Position numbers and translations under genes: made by a program. Positions 17,923-26,571 of a stretch of DNA of 64,000 nucleotides are shown here, in pieces. The stretch covers positions 248,001-312,000 of the forward strand of contig NZ_SMBO01000002.1 in the NCBI RefSeq assembly GCF_004342985.1. The letters are read 5' to 3'. Origin of the DNA: Novosphingobium sp. PhB57. GTDB lineage: Bacteria; Pseudomonadota; Alphaproteobacteria; Sphingomonadales; Sphingomonadaceae. Each line of letters opens with the position of its first letter. Within the stretch, counting starts at the first letter, position 1. The notes beneath the pieces were generated by a model, which was given only the letters and a program-made list of their open reading frames with translations, made no database searches and was not told the origin of the DNA.

Positions 17923-18357
17923 ATGCGCAAGGTCCGGCTGTTCGTCTATGGAACGCTCCAGCCCCACGCCGGAACCCGCATGGGGCGTTGGGTCGCGGCG
18001 CGGATGGTCTCGGCCGAGCCGGCCAGCGTTCCGGGGAGGATCCGGGCGATTCGCGGCGGGGACGGCTGGTTTCCCGCGCTCGTGCCGGCCAAGTCCGGAG
18101 CGCGGGTGCAGGGAACGCTTTGCGAACTGGCGCTCCATCCGGGCGACCTTGCCAAGCTCGACCGCTACGAGGGGCGCGAGTACCGGCGCCGGACCATGCC
18201 GGTGCGCGGCGCGAACGGCCGGCGGCGCCAGGCGGAAATCTATCTCTGGCGCATTGCCTTGCCCAAGGGCTCTCCGCCGATCCTGACCGGCGACTATCTC
18301 GCCTGGCTGGAACTGACGGGGCGTCAGGCCTTTACCACTCCGCGCAATGGCGCCTGA
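17923..18357 (+). CDS. Gamma-glutamylcyclotransferase-family protein (AIG2-like)
   Basis: A 144-residue cytosolic protein with the family signature FVYGTLQPH at residues 7-15, the glycine/arginine-lined pocket region, and the block LDRYEGREYRR near residue 85, where the glutamate acts as general acid/base in characterised members. The true substrate (gamma-glutamyl amines or peptides) cannot be assigned. Overlaps or abuts the following SDR gene, so they are likely cotranscribed. Confidence 0.85.
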   Translation: MRKVRLFVYGTLQPHAGTRMGRWVAARMVSAEPASVPGRIRAIRGGDGWFPALVPAKSGARVQGTLCELALHPGDLAKLDRYEGREYRRRTMPVRGANGRRRQAEIYLWRIALPKGSPPILTGDYLAWLELTGRQAFTTPRNGA

Positions 18358-18379
18358 GAGGGCGCCCGAGGAGATGGAC

Positions 18380-19144
18380 ATGACGGACAGGACGGCAATC
18401 GTGACGGGCGGCGGGGCGGGCATCGGCCGCGGACTGGTCCTGCACTTCGCGGGTCTCGGTTGGCGGGTCGCGGCGCTGGACCGCGATGAAGAGGCGCTTG
18501 GCGAACTGGCGGCGCTGCTGCCGGAAGACCGTTTCCTGCCGCTGACGTGCGACGTCGGACAGGAGCAGCCGGTCCGCGCCGCCTTCGCCCGGATCGGCAA
18601 GTGGACCGAGGCTGCCCACCTGCTGGTCAACAATGCCGGAATCGCCGATCCCTATGCCGGCCCGCTGGAGGACCTTACGCTGGAGGCGTGGCAGGGCTGG
18701 ATCGATGCAAGCCTCACTTCCGCTTTCCTCTGCACCCGCGAGGCGCTGGGCCTGCTTCGCAGCGGCGCCCCGGCAAGCGTGGTGCATATCGCCTCCACCC
18801 GGGCCTTGCAGTCGGAGCCTCATACATATGCCTATGCCGCTTCGAAGGGCGGGCTCTGCGCGCTGACCCACGCCATGGCGGTGGGACTGGGGCCGGCGAT
18901 CCGGGTGAATGCGGTCCTGCCCGGCTGGATCGAGACGGGCCCCTGGCAGAAAGCGGCAAGGCGGGAAGAGCCGCGGCATTCGGCCGAAGACCGCGCGCAG
19001 CACCCGGTGGGACGCGTGGGGGTGGTGGAGGACATCGCCGCCACCGTCGAGTGGCTGGCGGGAGAAGGCGCCGGTTTCGTGACCGGCCAGCAGATCGTCG
19101 TGGACGGGGGCATGACCCGCAAGATGATCTACGCGGGGGACTAG
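18380..19144 (+). CDS. SDR-family NAD(P)-dependent oxidoreductase
   Basis: Classical short-chain dehydrogenase of 254 residues. TGGGAGIG nucleotide loop near residues 10-17, NNAG at about residue 90, active-site serine in IASTRALQ, and YAYAASK with the catalytic Tyr-x3-Lys. C-terminal GQQIVVDGGMTRKM is typical of FabG/glucose dehydrogenase-like enzymes. GAGGAG lies six bases ahead of ATG 18380; an in-frame ATG at 18347 would overlap the previous gene by 11 bases. Substrate unknown. Confidence 0.9.
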   Translation: MTDRTAIVTGGGAGIGRGLVLHFAGLGWRVAALDRDEEALGELAALLPEDRFLPLTCDVGQEQPVRAAFARIGKWTEAAHLLVNNAGIADPYAGPLEDLTLEAWQGWIDASLTSAFLCTREALGLLRSGAPASVVHIASTRALQSEPHTYAYAASKGGLCALTHAMAVGLGPAIRVNAVLPGWIETGPWQKAARREEPRHSAEDRAQHPVGRVGVVEDIAATVEWLAGEGAGFVTGQQIVVDGGMTRKMIYAGD

Positions 19145-19389
19145 GCGGGGTCGGGCGCATGTGTGCCCGGGTCGGGCTGGCGCTGGCGCTGCCCGGAACG
19201 CCCGGCGGCCGTTTTTGCAGACCACCGTGTCTGGCAACGCGCTCACCCCTTGCCTTCCGCCGATTCTCTCACTAAAGGCGCCCCCTTCAATCGACACGGT
19301 TGAGTCTTTAACCAAAGAGATTCGCGCGTCCGCCTGGCGAAAAGGGCTGCCATGGCTGACCGGACGTGTCCCTGTGAAAGGAGACGAAA

Positions 19390-19593
19390 ATGCCCAAGCT
19401 GAAGACCAAGAGCGGTGTGAAGAAGCGCTTCAAGCTCACCGCCACCGGCAAGGTGAAGCACGGCGTAGCCGGCAAGCGCCACCGCCTGATGAGCCATAAC
19501 GGCAAGTACATCCGCCAGAATCGCGGCACCGAAGTCATTTCCGACGCCGATGCCAAGACGATCAAGAAGTGGGCGCCCTACGGGCTCAACTGA
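19390..19593 (+). CDS. rpmI: 50S ribosomal protein L35
   Basis: A 67-residue basic ribosomal protein; [17 protein letters not shown] at the start and [12 protein letters not shown] in the centre are diagnostic. AAGGAG sits six bases ahead of the ATG. It is followed after 13 bases by rplT. The usual upstream partner infC is not in front of it; an unrelated SDR gene is, with a 245-base leader between. Confidence 0.97.
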   Translation: MPKLKTKSGVKKRFKLTATGKVKHGVAGKRHRLMSHNGKYIRQNRGTEVISDADAKTIKKWAPYGLN

Positions 19594-19606
19594 GGAGTAC
19601 TGACCT

Positions 19607-19969
19607 ATGAGCCGTATCAAGAGGGGTGTTACCACCCGCGCCAAGCACAAGCGTCTTCTGGAACAGGCCAAGGGTTACCGCGGCCGTCGTAAGAACACGA
19701 TCCGCGTTGCCCGCCAGGCCGTCGAAAAGGCCGGCCAGTACGCGTACCGCGACCGCAAGATCAAGAAGCGCACCTTCCGCGCTCTCTGGATCCAGCGCAT
19801 CAACGCTGCCGTCCGCGCCGAAGGCCTGACCTACTCGCAGTTCATGCACGGCGTTAAGCTCGCCGGCATCGAACTCGATCGCAAGTCGATGGCCGACCTC
19901 GCCATGAACGAAGGTTCGGTGTTCTCGGCCGTGGTCGCTCAGGCGAAGGCTGCCATTCCGGCAGCCTGA
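19607..19969 (+). CDS. rplT: 50S ribosomal protein L20
   Basis: A 120-residue protein that binds 23S rRNA early in large-subunit assembly. The N-terminal basic extension [22 protein letters not shown] and the [20 protein letters not shown] block identify it. Transcribed with rpmI and closed by a strong terminator. Confidence 0.97.
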   Translation: MSRIKRGVTTRAKHKRLLEQAKGYRGRRKNTIRVARQAVEKAGQYAYRDRKIKKRTFRALWIQRINAAVRAEGLTYSQFMHGVKLAGIELDRKSMADLAMNEGSVFSAVVAQAKAAIPAA

Positions 19970-20020
19970 ACCGTCGAAGCCGGGGCCTAGGCGCCGGTCT
20001 TCGCGGATCACGCGAAACAC

Positions 20021-20064
20021 ATTCGGGGCGCGGGTGCTTAAGGCATCCGCGCCCCGAATTGTTT
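20021..20064 (+). terminator. Terminator after rpmI-rplT
   Basis: A 17-bp stem with one wobble pair (arms 20021-20037 and 20043-20059, five-base loop) is followed by TGTTT. Typical strong terminator of a ribosomal protein operon. Confidence 0.85.
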
Positions 20065-20164
20065 GTGCGGTAAATTATCCACGCCTTCGAAAAGTTTGCA
20101 CTCCCCTGCAAGTCCTCGTACCAAAAGGACAGGGGTAAGGCGTGACACGAAGAATAGACAGGGA

Positions 20165-21016
20165 ATGACAGCTAGGCGGGTCGTCATACAGTATTGTCCC
20201 GTACCAGCGGGCCTCGATCGCTACCTGTCGGTGCTGTTTTACTGTGAAATCGAACTGGGCGAGAACGAGCGTCTCCATGACGTCCTGTTTCCCGACTGGG
20301 CCAGTCTGCGCTTCCATTTCGGGTCGACAGGCGATGGCGAGATTCGCGCCGGATCTCGACTGGAAAGCTGCCGCTTCTCGGTCACCGGCCCGCGCTCGCA
20401 GGAAGTGCGCTTCTCCATGGCCACGGCGCGGGAGTGGGGCTTCGGCCTGACCCCGCTCGGTTGGGCGACGTTCCTGGGCGTGCCGGCCGACCGCTATGCC
20501 AATGTGCTGGTCGATGGCGACGCGGATCCGGTCTTCGCCCATTTCAAGCCGCTTCACGATGCCCTGGCGGCCGAGGATAGCCCAGGCGATCAGCTCGATC
20601 GGTTGACCGCTTTCGTCGCCGCCATGCCGCGCCGCCCGGTGGTCCACGAAGACCTCATCCTGGCCATCTGCGAAGCGCTCGCCAATCCGGAAGTGCGCTC
20701 CGCCACCGACCTGGCCGCCCGCGTCCGCGCGCATCCGCGCATGGTGGAGCGCGTCTGCCGCGCCGCTTTCGGTTTCCCGCCCAAGCTCCTGCTGCGCCGC
20801 CAGCGGTTCCTGCGCAGCATCGAGCAGTTCACGCTGGAGCCCAAGCGCAAGTGGATCGGCGCGATCGATTCCGCCTATCATGACCAGGCCCAGTTCGTCC
20901 GCGATTTCCGGGCCTTCATGGGCATGACCCCGCGGCAATACGCCAAGCTGGACAAGCCGGTGACCGGGCCGCTCATGCGCGAAAGGGCGCGCCACGCGCG
21001 TCTCGCCTTGCGCTAG
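20165..21016 (+). CDS. AraC-type helix-turn-helix regulator
   Basis: A 283-residue protein with an N-terminal sensor domain starting VVIQYCPVPAGLDRYLSVLF and a C-terminal AraC-like DNA-binding domain: first helix pair around SATDLAARVRAHPRMVERVC, second around YHDQAQFVRDFRAFMGMTPRQY. ATG 20165 follows AGGGA closely; the open frame upstream crosses the rplT terminator and is rejected. It has the same layout as the regulator at 16 kb, so the two are distant paralogues. Targets unknown. Confidence 0.82.
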   Translation: MTARRVVIQYCPVPAGLDRYLSVLFYCEIELGENERLHDVLFPDWASLRFHFGSTGDGEIRAGSRLESCRFSVTGPRSQEVRFSMATAREWGFGLTPLGWATFLGVPADRYANVLVDGDADPVFAHFKPLHDALAAEDSPGDQLDRLTAFVAAMPRRPVVHEDLILAICEALANPEVRSATDLAARVRAHPRMVERVCRAAFGFPPKLLLRRQRFLRSIEQFTLEPKRKWIGAIDSAYHDQAQFVRDFRAFMGMTPRQYAKLDKPVTGPLMRERARHARLALR

Positions 21017-21135
21017 TCGGGGCCGGCGACATGCCGTCCGGATGAGTGTCATCGCGATTGCCGCCGTTGCGATTTGCCGGCCGGCCCCTTAAGGACCGCG
21101 CTTCCAGATATCAGCAACAGTCAGGCAGACCACCA

Positions 21136-22233
21136 GTGGACTACGCAGCAACCGGCCAGGAGGCGCTTTCGCGGATTGCGGAAGCATCCGATCTCGATAC
21201 GCTGGAGGCGCTGCGTGTCGAGTTTCTGGGCAAGCAGGGTTCGATCTCCGGCCTGCTGAAGACGCTGGGCAAGCTCGATCCCGAAGAGCGCAAGGTCGAA
21301 GGGCCCAAGATCCACGCGCTGCGTGAAAGCGTGAGCGACGCGCTCGCCGCCCGCAAGGACGCGCTGGAGACGGCGGCGCTGAACGCCCGCCTCGCCGCCG
21401 AGACCATCGACCTGTCGCTGCCCGCACCCGAAGCGCCGCGCGGCACCGTCCACCCGATCTCGCAAGTGATGGACGAGATTGCCGAGATCTTCGCCGACCT
21501 TGGCTTCTCCGTCGCCACCGGGCCGGAAATCGAGGACGACTGGCACAACTTCACTGCGCTCAACATGCCGGAAAGCCACCCGGCGCGCGCGATGCACGAT
21601 ACGTTCTACTTCCCGGACCGCGACGCCCAGAACCGTGAGATGCTGCTGCGCACCCACACTTCGCCGGTGCAGATGCGCACGATGCTGGCGCAGGGCGCTC
21701 CCTTGCGCATCATCGCGCCGGGCCGCGTCTACCGTTCGGACAGCGACGCCACCCACACGCCGATGTTCCACCAGGTCGAAGGCCTGGTGATCGACAAGGA
21801 CGTCCACCTCGGCCACCTCAAGTGGACGCTGGAGACGTTCCTGAAGGCATTCTTCGAGCGTGAGGACATCGTCCTGCGCCTGCGCCCCAGCTACTTCCCC
21901 TTCACCGAACCCTCGGTGGAAGCGGATATCGGCTTCACCCTGATCGACGGCAAGCGCGTGATCGGCGGCGATCCGTCGAAGGGCGAGGGCGGCTGGATGG
22001 AAGTGCTCGGCTCGGGCATGGTCAACCGCCGCGTCATCGAATTCGCCGGACTCGATCCCGACGAATGGCAGGGCTTCGCCTTCGGCATCGGCATCGATCG
22101 CCTTGCCATGCTGAAGTACGGCATGGACGACCTGCGCGCCTTCTTCGACGGCGATGTGCGCTGGCTCTCCCACTACGGTTTCTCCGCCCTCGACGTGCCG
22201 ACCCTTTCGGGCGGCGTTGGCACTCCGGCCTGA
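21136..22233 (+). CDS. pheS: Phenylalanine--tRNA ligase alpha subunit
   Basis: Catalytic subunit of the alpha2-beta2 synthetase that charges tRNA-Phe. The 365-residue protein has the N-terminal coiled-coil arm that grips tRNA ([20 protein letters not shown]), class II motif 2 ([21 protein letters not shown]) and motif 3 ([14 protein letters not shown]). GTG 21136 gives the usual N-terminus for alphaproteobacterial PheS ([11 protein letters not shown]). Twenty bases separate it from pheT. Confidence 0.96.
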   Translation: MDYAATGQEALSRIAEASDLDTLEALRVEFLGKQGSISGLLKTLGKLDPEERKVEGPKIHALRESVSDALAARKDALETAALNARLAAETIDLSLPAPEAPRGTVHPISQVMDEIAEIFADLGFSVATGPEIEDDWHNFTALNMPESHPARAMHDTFYFPDRDAQNREMLLRTHTSPVQMRTMLAQGAPLRIIAPGRVYRSDSDATHTPMFHQVEGLVIDKDVHLGHLKWTLETFLKAFFEREDIVLRLRPSYFPFTEPSVEADIGFTLIDGKRVIGGDPSKGEGGWMEVLGSGMVNRRVIEFAGLDPDEWQGFAFGIGIDRLAMLKYGMDDLRAFFDGDVRWLSHYGFSALDVPTLSGGVGTPA

Positions 22234-22253
22234 GCGCGGGAAGGATCTAGAAA

Positions 22254-24674
22254 ATGAAGTTCTCGCTTTCCTGGCTCAAGCAGTACCTTGAGACCGACGC
22301 CTCGCTTGAGGATATCGCGCTGAAGCTCAACGCCATCGGCCTTGAGGTCGAAGGCATCGAAGACCCCGCTGCCAAGCTGGCCGGTTTCCGCGTGGCCAAG
22401 GTGCTGGCGGCGGACAAGCATCCGCAGGCGGACAAGCTGCAGGTCCTCACCGTCGATACGGGCGAGGGCGTGCTCCAGGTCGTCTGCGGCGCACCCAATG
22501 CGCGTGCGGGCCTTGTCGGCGTGCTCGGCCTTGCCGGTGCCACGGTGCCTGCCAATGGCATGGTGCTGAAGGTTGCCGCCGTGCGCGGCGTCGAATCGAA
22601 CGGCATGATGTGCTCCACGCGGGAGCTGGAGCTGGGCGAAGACCACGAGGGCATCATCGAACTGCCCGAGGACGCGCCGGTCGGCACGCCTTTCGCGGAC
22701 TATCACGGCGCCGATCCGGTGATCGAGGTGGCCATCACCCCGAACCGTCCGGACTGCATGGGCGTCTACGGCATCGCCCGCGATCTGGCCGCCGTTGGAA
22801 TCGGCACGCTGAAGCCGATCGAAGTGCTGGACATTCCCGGCAGCTTCCCCTGCCCGGTGGACGTGCGCACCGACGATGCAGAGGGCTGCCCGGCGTTCTA
22901 CGGCCGCGTCATCAAGGGCGTGAAGAACGGTCCCTCGCCGCAGTGGCTTCAGGATCGCCTGAAGGCGGCAGGGCAGCGTCCGATCTCGGCGCTGGTCGAT
23001 GCTACCAACTATCTGATGCTGGCTTATGGCCGCCCGGCGCATGCCTATGACCTGGCCAAGCTGAACGGCGCGGTCGTGGCGCGCCGTGCGACGGACGGCG
23101 AGACGGTCATCGCGCTGAACGAGAAGACCTACACGCTCGACGCCGAGATGACCGTGATCGCCGACGATTCGGGCGTGCACGACATTGCCGGCATCATGGG
23201 CGGCGAGCATTCGGGCTGCGGTGAAGAAACCACCGACGTCCTGCTCGAAATCGCCTACTTCGATCCGGAGCGCATCGCCAGGACCGGCCGCAAGCTCAAC
23301 CTCACCTCGGACGCGCGCAGCCGTTTCGAGCGTGGGATCGATCCCAACTTCCTCGACACCGGCCTCGACCACCTCACCCAGCTGATCCAGACGCTCTGCG
23401 GCGGTGAAGCCTCGCAGGCGGTGCGCAGCGGCGCGGCTCCGGCCACGCCGAAGATCGTCCACTTCGATCCGGCGCTGACCGAGAAGCTGGGCGGCGTGAC
23501 GATCGAGCCCGGCGAACAGCAGCGCATCCTGGAGAGCCTGGGCTTCTCGGTCGTCGCCGAGCAGGCAAACTTCGACAAGTCGTGGGCCATCACCGTTCCC
23601 GGCTGGCGTCCGGACGTGGACGGCGCGCCCGACATCGTCGAGGAAGTGGTCCGCATCAACGGTCTCGACAAGGTGACCAGCGTCGCCCTGCCGCGCGCCG
23701 ATGGCGTTGCCCGCCCGACCGCCACGCCGACGCAGGCGCTGGAGCGCCGCGTTCGCCGCGCCGCTGCCGCGCGCGGTCTGCACGAGGCGGTTACCTGGTC
23801 GTTCCTGCCCACCGCCGAGGCCGATGCCTTTGCGGACGGCAATGACCTGTGGTCGCTGGCCAACCCGATCAGCGAGGATATGAAGGTCATGCGGCCTTCG
23901 CTGCTGCCGGGCCTGCTGATGGCGGCCAAGCGCAACCTCGATCGCGGTGCTTCGTCGCTGCGCCTGTTCGAACTCGGCCGTCGCTATCTGCGCGGCGCGG
24001 GCGGTGCGAGCGACGAGCGCCTTGCGCTCGGCTTCGTCCTGGCGGGCGAGAAGGTCTCGCGCGGCTGGGCGACGGGCAAGGCGACCACGTTCGACGCCTA
24101 CGACGCCAAGGCCGAAGTCACCGCGCTGCTGGCCGAGGCCGGCGCTCCGGTCGAGAAGCTGCAAGTGATGGGCGTTGACGACTCCGGGCATGGCCCGCAG
24201 TTCCACCCCGGCCAGTCGGCCACGCTGCGCCTCGGCCCCAAGAACGTGCTGGCGCGCTTCGGCATGCTGCACCCTACGGTCGCCAAGCAGTTCGACATCG
24301 AAGGCCCGGTGGCCGTGGCCGAGATCTATCTCGACGCCATCCCCGGCAAGAAGGGCGCCGCCACTTTCGCCCGCACCCGCTATGCGCCCCCGGCGCTTCA
24401 GGCGGTGACGCGCGACTTCGCGTTCCTCGTGCCGGTCGAGCAGGCCGCAGGCGATCTCGTCCGCATGGTGGCGGGCGCGGACAAGGCGAACATCGTCTCG
24501 GTCCGCCTGTTCGACGACTTCCGGGGGCAGGGCGTGCCCGAGGGCCAGAAGTCGCTGGCGCTCGAAGTCACGCTCCAGCCTCTGGACAAGAGCTACAAGG
24601 AAGAAGACCTCAAGGCGATCAGCGACAAGGTGACCGCCGCCGCCGCCAAGCTGGGCGCGGTTCTGCGGGGTTGA
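22254..24674 (+). CDS. pheT: Phenylalanine--tRNA ligase beta subunit
   Basis: The 806-residue partner of PheS. Domains in order: N-terminal block MKFSLSWLKQYLE, tRNA-binding EMAP-like domain (about residues 40-150), B3/B4 editing domain that removes mischarged tyrosine (about 210-385), B5 domain (400-470), catalytic-like core, and C-terminal anticodon-binding FDX-ACB domain (RDFAFLVP to the end). Full length. A short palindrome begins seven bases after its stop. Confidence 0.96.
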   Translation: MKFSLSWLKQYLETDASLEDIALKLNAIGLEVEGIEDPAAKLAGFRVAKVLAADKHPQADKLQVLTVDTGEGVLQVVCGAPNARAGLVGVLGLAGATVPANGMVLKVAAVRGVESNGMMCSTRELELGEDHEGIIELPEDAPVGTPFADYHGADPVIEVAITPNRPDCMGVYGIARDLAAVGIGTLKPIEVLDIPGSFPCPVDVRTDDAEGCPAFYGRVIKGVKNGPSPQWLQDRLKAAGQRPISALVDATNYLMLAYGRPAHAYDLAKLNGAVVARRATDGETVIALNEKTYTLDAEMTVIADDSGVHDIAGIMGGEHSGCGEETTDVLLEIAYFDPERIARTGRKLNLTSDARSRFERGIDPNFLDTGLDHLTQLIQTLCGGEASQAVRSGAAPATPKIVHFDPALTEKLGGVTIEPGEQQRILESLGFSVVAEQANFDKSWAITVPGWRPDVDGAPDIVEEVVRINGLDKVTSVALPRADGVARPTATPTQALERRVRRAAAARGLHEAVTWSFLPTAEADAFADGNDLWSLANPISEDMKVMRPSLLPGLLMAAKRNLDRGASSLRLFELGRRYLRGAGGASDERLALGFVLAGEKVSRGWATGKATTFDAYDAKAEVTALLAEAGAPVEKLQVMGVDDSGHGPQFHPGQSATLRLGPKNVLARFGMLHPTVAKQFDIEGPVAVAEIYLDAIPGKKGAATFARTRYAPPALQAVTRDFAFLVPVEQAAGDLVRMVAGADKANIVSVRLFDDFRGQGVPEGQKSLALEVTLQPLDKSYKEEDLKAISDKVTAAAAKLGAVLRG

Positions 24675-24681
24675 TGCAATA

Positions 24682-24710
24682 CGTCGTCCCGGACTTGGTC
24701 CGGGGCGACG
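24682..24710. repeat. CGTCGTCCCGGA palindrome, copy 1
   Basis: A 29-base inverted repeat (CGTCGTCCCGGAC and its near complement around TTG), seven bases after the pheT stop. Same family as copies after prfC and spt. It probably forms an RNA stem at the transcript 3' end and may act as a REP-type element. Confidence 0.8.
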
Positions 24711-24730
24711 AATCCTTTCGGAGATAGCCG

Positions 24731-25621
24731 GTGACCGACATGGACTTCGTGACGATTTCTTCCGGCGACCTCACGGCGCGAATCGCGCTGTTCGGGGCCG
24801 AACTCTGGTCGCTCACCGACTATGCCGGCCTCGAATACATGACCGATGCCGACCCGGCGTTCTGGACCGGCCATGCTCCGATCCTGTTCCCCATCGTCGG
24901 CGCGTTGAACGACAATCGCTATCGGCTGGGTGACCGCGAATACGAACTGCCCAAGCATGGTTTCGCGCGCCATTCGCTGTTCGAACTCGTGGAGATTGCG
25001 GGCGATCACGTCCGCCTCCGCCTTCGCGACAGCGACGAGACGCGCAAGGTCTATCCCTTCGCGTTCACGCTGGACCTGGACTTCCGCCTGGAAGGCATGA
25101 GCCTCCACACCCAGGCCACGGTGACCAATGCGGGCGGCGAGGTCATGCCGTTCAGCTTCGGCTATCATCCCGCCTTCGGCTGGCCGCTGCCGGGCGGCGC
25201 GGCCAAGGCCGATCACACGATCGCCTTCGAGCAGCCGGAACCCCAGCCGATTCGCCGCATCGACATGCCGACCGGCCTCGTTCTGCCCGAACCGGTGGCG
25301 ACGCCGGTCGAGGGACATCTGTTGACGCCCGAGCCCGCGCAGTTCGAGACCGACGCGCTGATCTGGGACCGGCTCGCCAGCCGGGCGCTCACGTTCGGCG
25401 CACCCGGCGGCGGGCAGCTGGCCGTTGCTTTCCCGGACACGCCGATGCTCGGGATCTGGCAGAAGCCGGGGGCGAACTATCTCTGCATCGAACCGTGGCA
25501 GGGCATCGCCGATCCCCTGGGCTATACCGGCGAATTCCGCGCCAAGCCCGGCGTGCTTTCGCTCGACCCCGGTGCAAACCGCAGCTTTCGCATGGACGTT
25601 ACCGTCCTGACCGCCGACTAG
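24731..25621 (+). CDS. Aldose 1-epimerase family protein
   Basis: A 296-residue beta-sandwich protein of the galactose-mutarotase-like fold, which interconverts sugar anomers. The family's residues are visible: FPIVGALND near the start, KHGFARH with catalytic-type histidine, and GYHPAFGWPLP with the second histidine. It is of the YihR/LacX-like subgroup rather than true GalM. GTG 24731 follows GGAG by seven bases. The next gene begins 13 bases later, so the two are probably cotranscribed. Substrate unknown. Confidence 0.85.
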   Translation: MTDMDFVTISSGDLTARIALFGAELWSLTDYAGLEYMTDADPAFWTGHAPILFPIVGALNDNRYRLGDREYELPKHGFARHSLFELVEIAGDHVRLRLRDSDETRKVYPFAFTLDLDFRLEGMSLHTQATVTNAGGEVMPFSFGYHPAFGWPLPGGAAKADHTIAFEQPEPQPIRRIDMPTGLVLPEPVATPVEGHLLTPEPAQFETDALIWDRLASRALTFGAPGGGQLAVAFPDTPMLGIWQKPGANYLCIEPWQGIADPLGYTGEFRAKPGVLSLDPGANRSFRMDVTVLTAD

Positions 25622-25634
25622 GAGACCTTTCCCG

Positions 25635-26384
25635 ATGAAGACCGCACTCGTAACCGGCGCCACTTCCGGTATCGGCGAGGCCTGCGCCCGCGCGTTCATC
25701 GACGCCGGCTGGCGCGTGGTCGGCACCGGCCGCCGGGCCGAACGTCTGGACGCGCTGAAAGCCGAACTGGGCGCGGACACGTTCCACGCCGCCGTCTTCG
25801 ACGTGCGCGACGAAGCCGCGCGCGACGCTGCCCTTGCCGCGCTCCCGGCCGAATTCGCAGGCATCGATTGCCTGGTGAACAATGCCGGTCTCGCCCTCGG
25901 CACCGAGCCTGCCCAGAGCGCCTCGCTGGAAAGCTGGAAGACCATGATCGACACCAACGTCACGGCGCTGGTCTCGCTCACGCACAAGCTCCTGCCCGCG
26001 CTGGTCGAGCGCAAGGGCGCGATCGTCAATTTGTCCTCGGTGGCGGCGACTTACCCCTACACCGGCGGCAACGTCTACGGCGGCACCAAGGCCTTCGTGC
26101 ACCAGTTCTCGCTCGGCCTGCGCTCGGACCTTGCGGGTACGGGCGTGCGCGTCACCTCGATCGAGCCGGGCATGGTGGAGACCGAGTTCACCCTCGTGCG
26201 CACGGGCGGCAACCAGCAGGCCTCGGACAACCTTTATGGCGGCGCGAATCCGATGACGGCCGCGGATATCGCCGGAACCGTGCTCTGGGTGGCGACCTTG
26301 CCGGCGCACCTCAATATCAACACGCTGGAACTGATGCCGGTCAGCCAGTCCTTCGCGGGCTTCCAGGTCGCGCGGGAGGGCTAA
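25635..26384 (+). CDS. SDR-family NADP-dependent oxidoreductase (YdfG-like)
   Basis: A 249-residue short-chain dehydrogenase. TGATSGIGEACARAF at residues 7-21 is the cofactor loop, NNAGLALG near residue 77, then LSSVAATYPYTGGNVYGGTK with catalytic Ser, Tyr and Lys. The ending NTLELMPVSQSFAGFQV matches YdfG-type 3-hydroxy acid (serine/allo-threonine) dehydrogenases. Start follows a GGAGA site. It ends 19 bases before a REP-like element. Confidence 0.9.
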   Translation: MKTALVTGATSGIGEACARAFIDAGWRVVGTGRRAERLDALKAELGADTFHAAVFDVRDEAARDAALAALPAEFAGIDCLVNNAGLALGTEPAQSASLESWKTMIDTNVTALVSLTHKLLPALVERKGAIVNLSSVAATYPYTGGNVYGGTKAFVHQFSLGLRSDLAGTGVRVTSIEPGMVETEFTLVRTGGNQQASDNLYGGANPMTAADIAGTVLWVATLPAHLNINTLELMPVSQSFAGFQVAREG

Positions 26385-26403
26385 GCGCGGCTTCTCTCCT
26401 AGG

Positions 26404-26491
26404 TTCGTCATTGCGAGGAGGCGAAGCCGACGCGGCAATCCAGAGCGGCGCGGAACTGCCCTGGATTGCTTCGCTCCGCTCGCAATGACGA
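26404..26491. repeat. REP-like inverted repeat element
   Basis: Arms reading TCGTCATTGCGAGGAGG...GGCAATCCAG (26404-26442) and CTGGATTGCTTCG...CGCAATGACGA (26461-26491) are imperfect inverted copies separated by about 19 bases. This CGTCATTGCGAG/CTGGATTGCTTCGC type of sequence is a dispersed intergenic repeat familiar from many alphaproteobacterial genomes. It lies between an SDR gene and prfC. Confidence 0.82.
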
Positions 26492-26571
26492 AGGTGGGCT
26501 GGGTAGCGGCGGTGGGCCGTGTCCCCTTTCCGCCCTTTCCATCTTGCCCCGCGCCCACTAATAGCGCGCCG

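Noticed and set aside
22173..24272. 699-codon open frame antisense to pheT
   Set aside because: Shadow of a clearly real gene; composition is that of random translation of GC-rich DNA.
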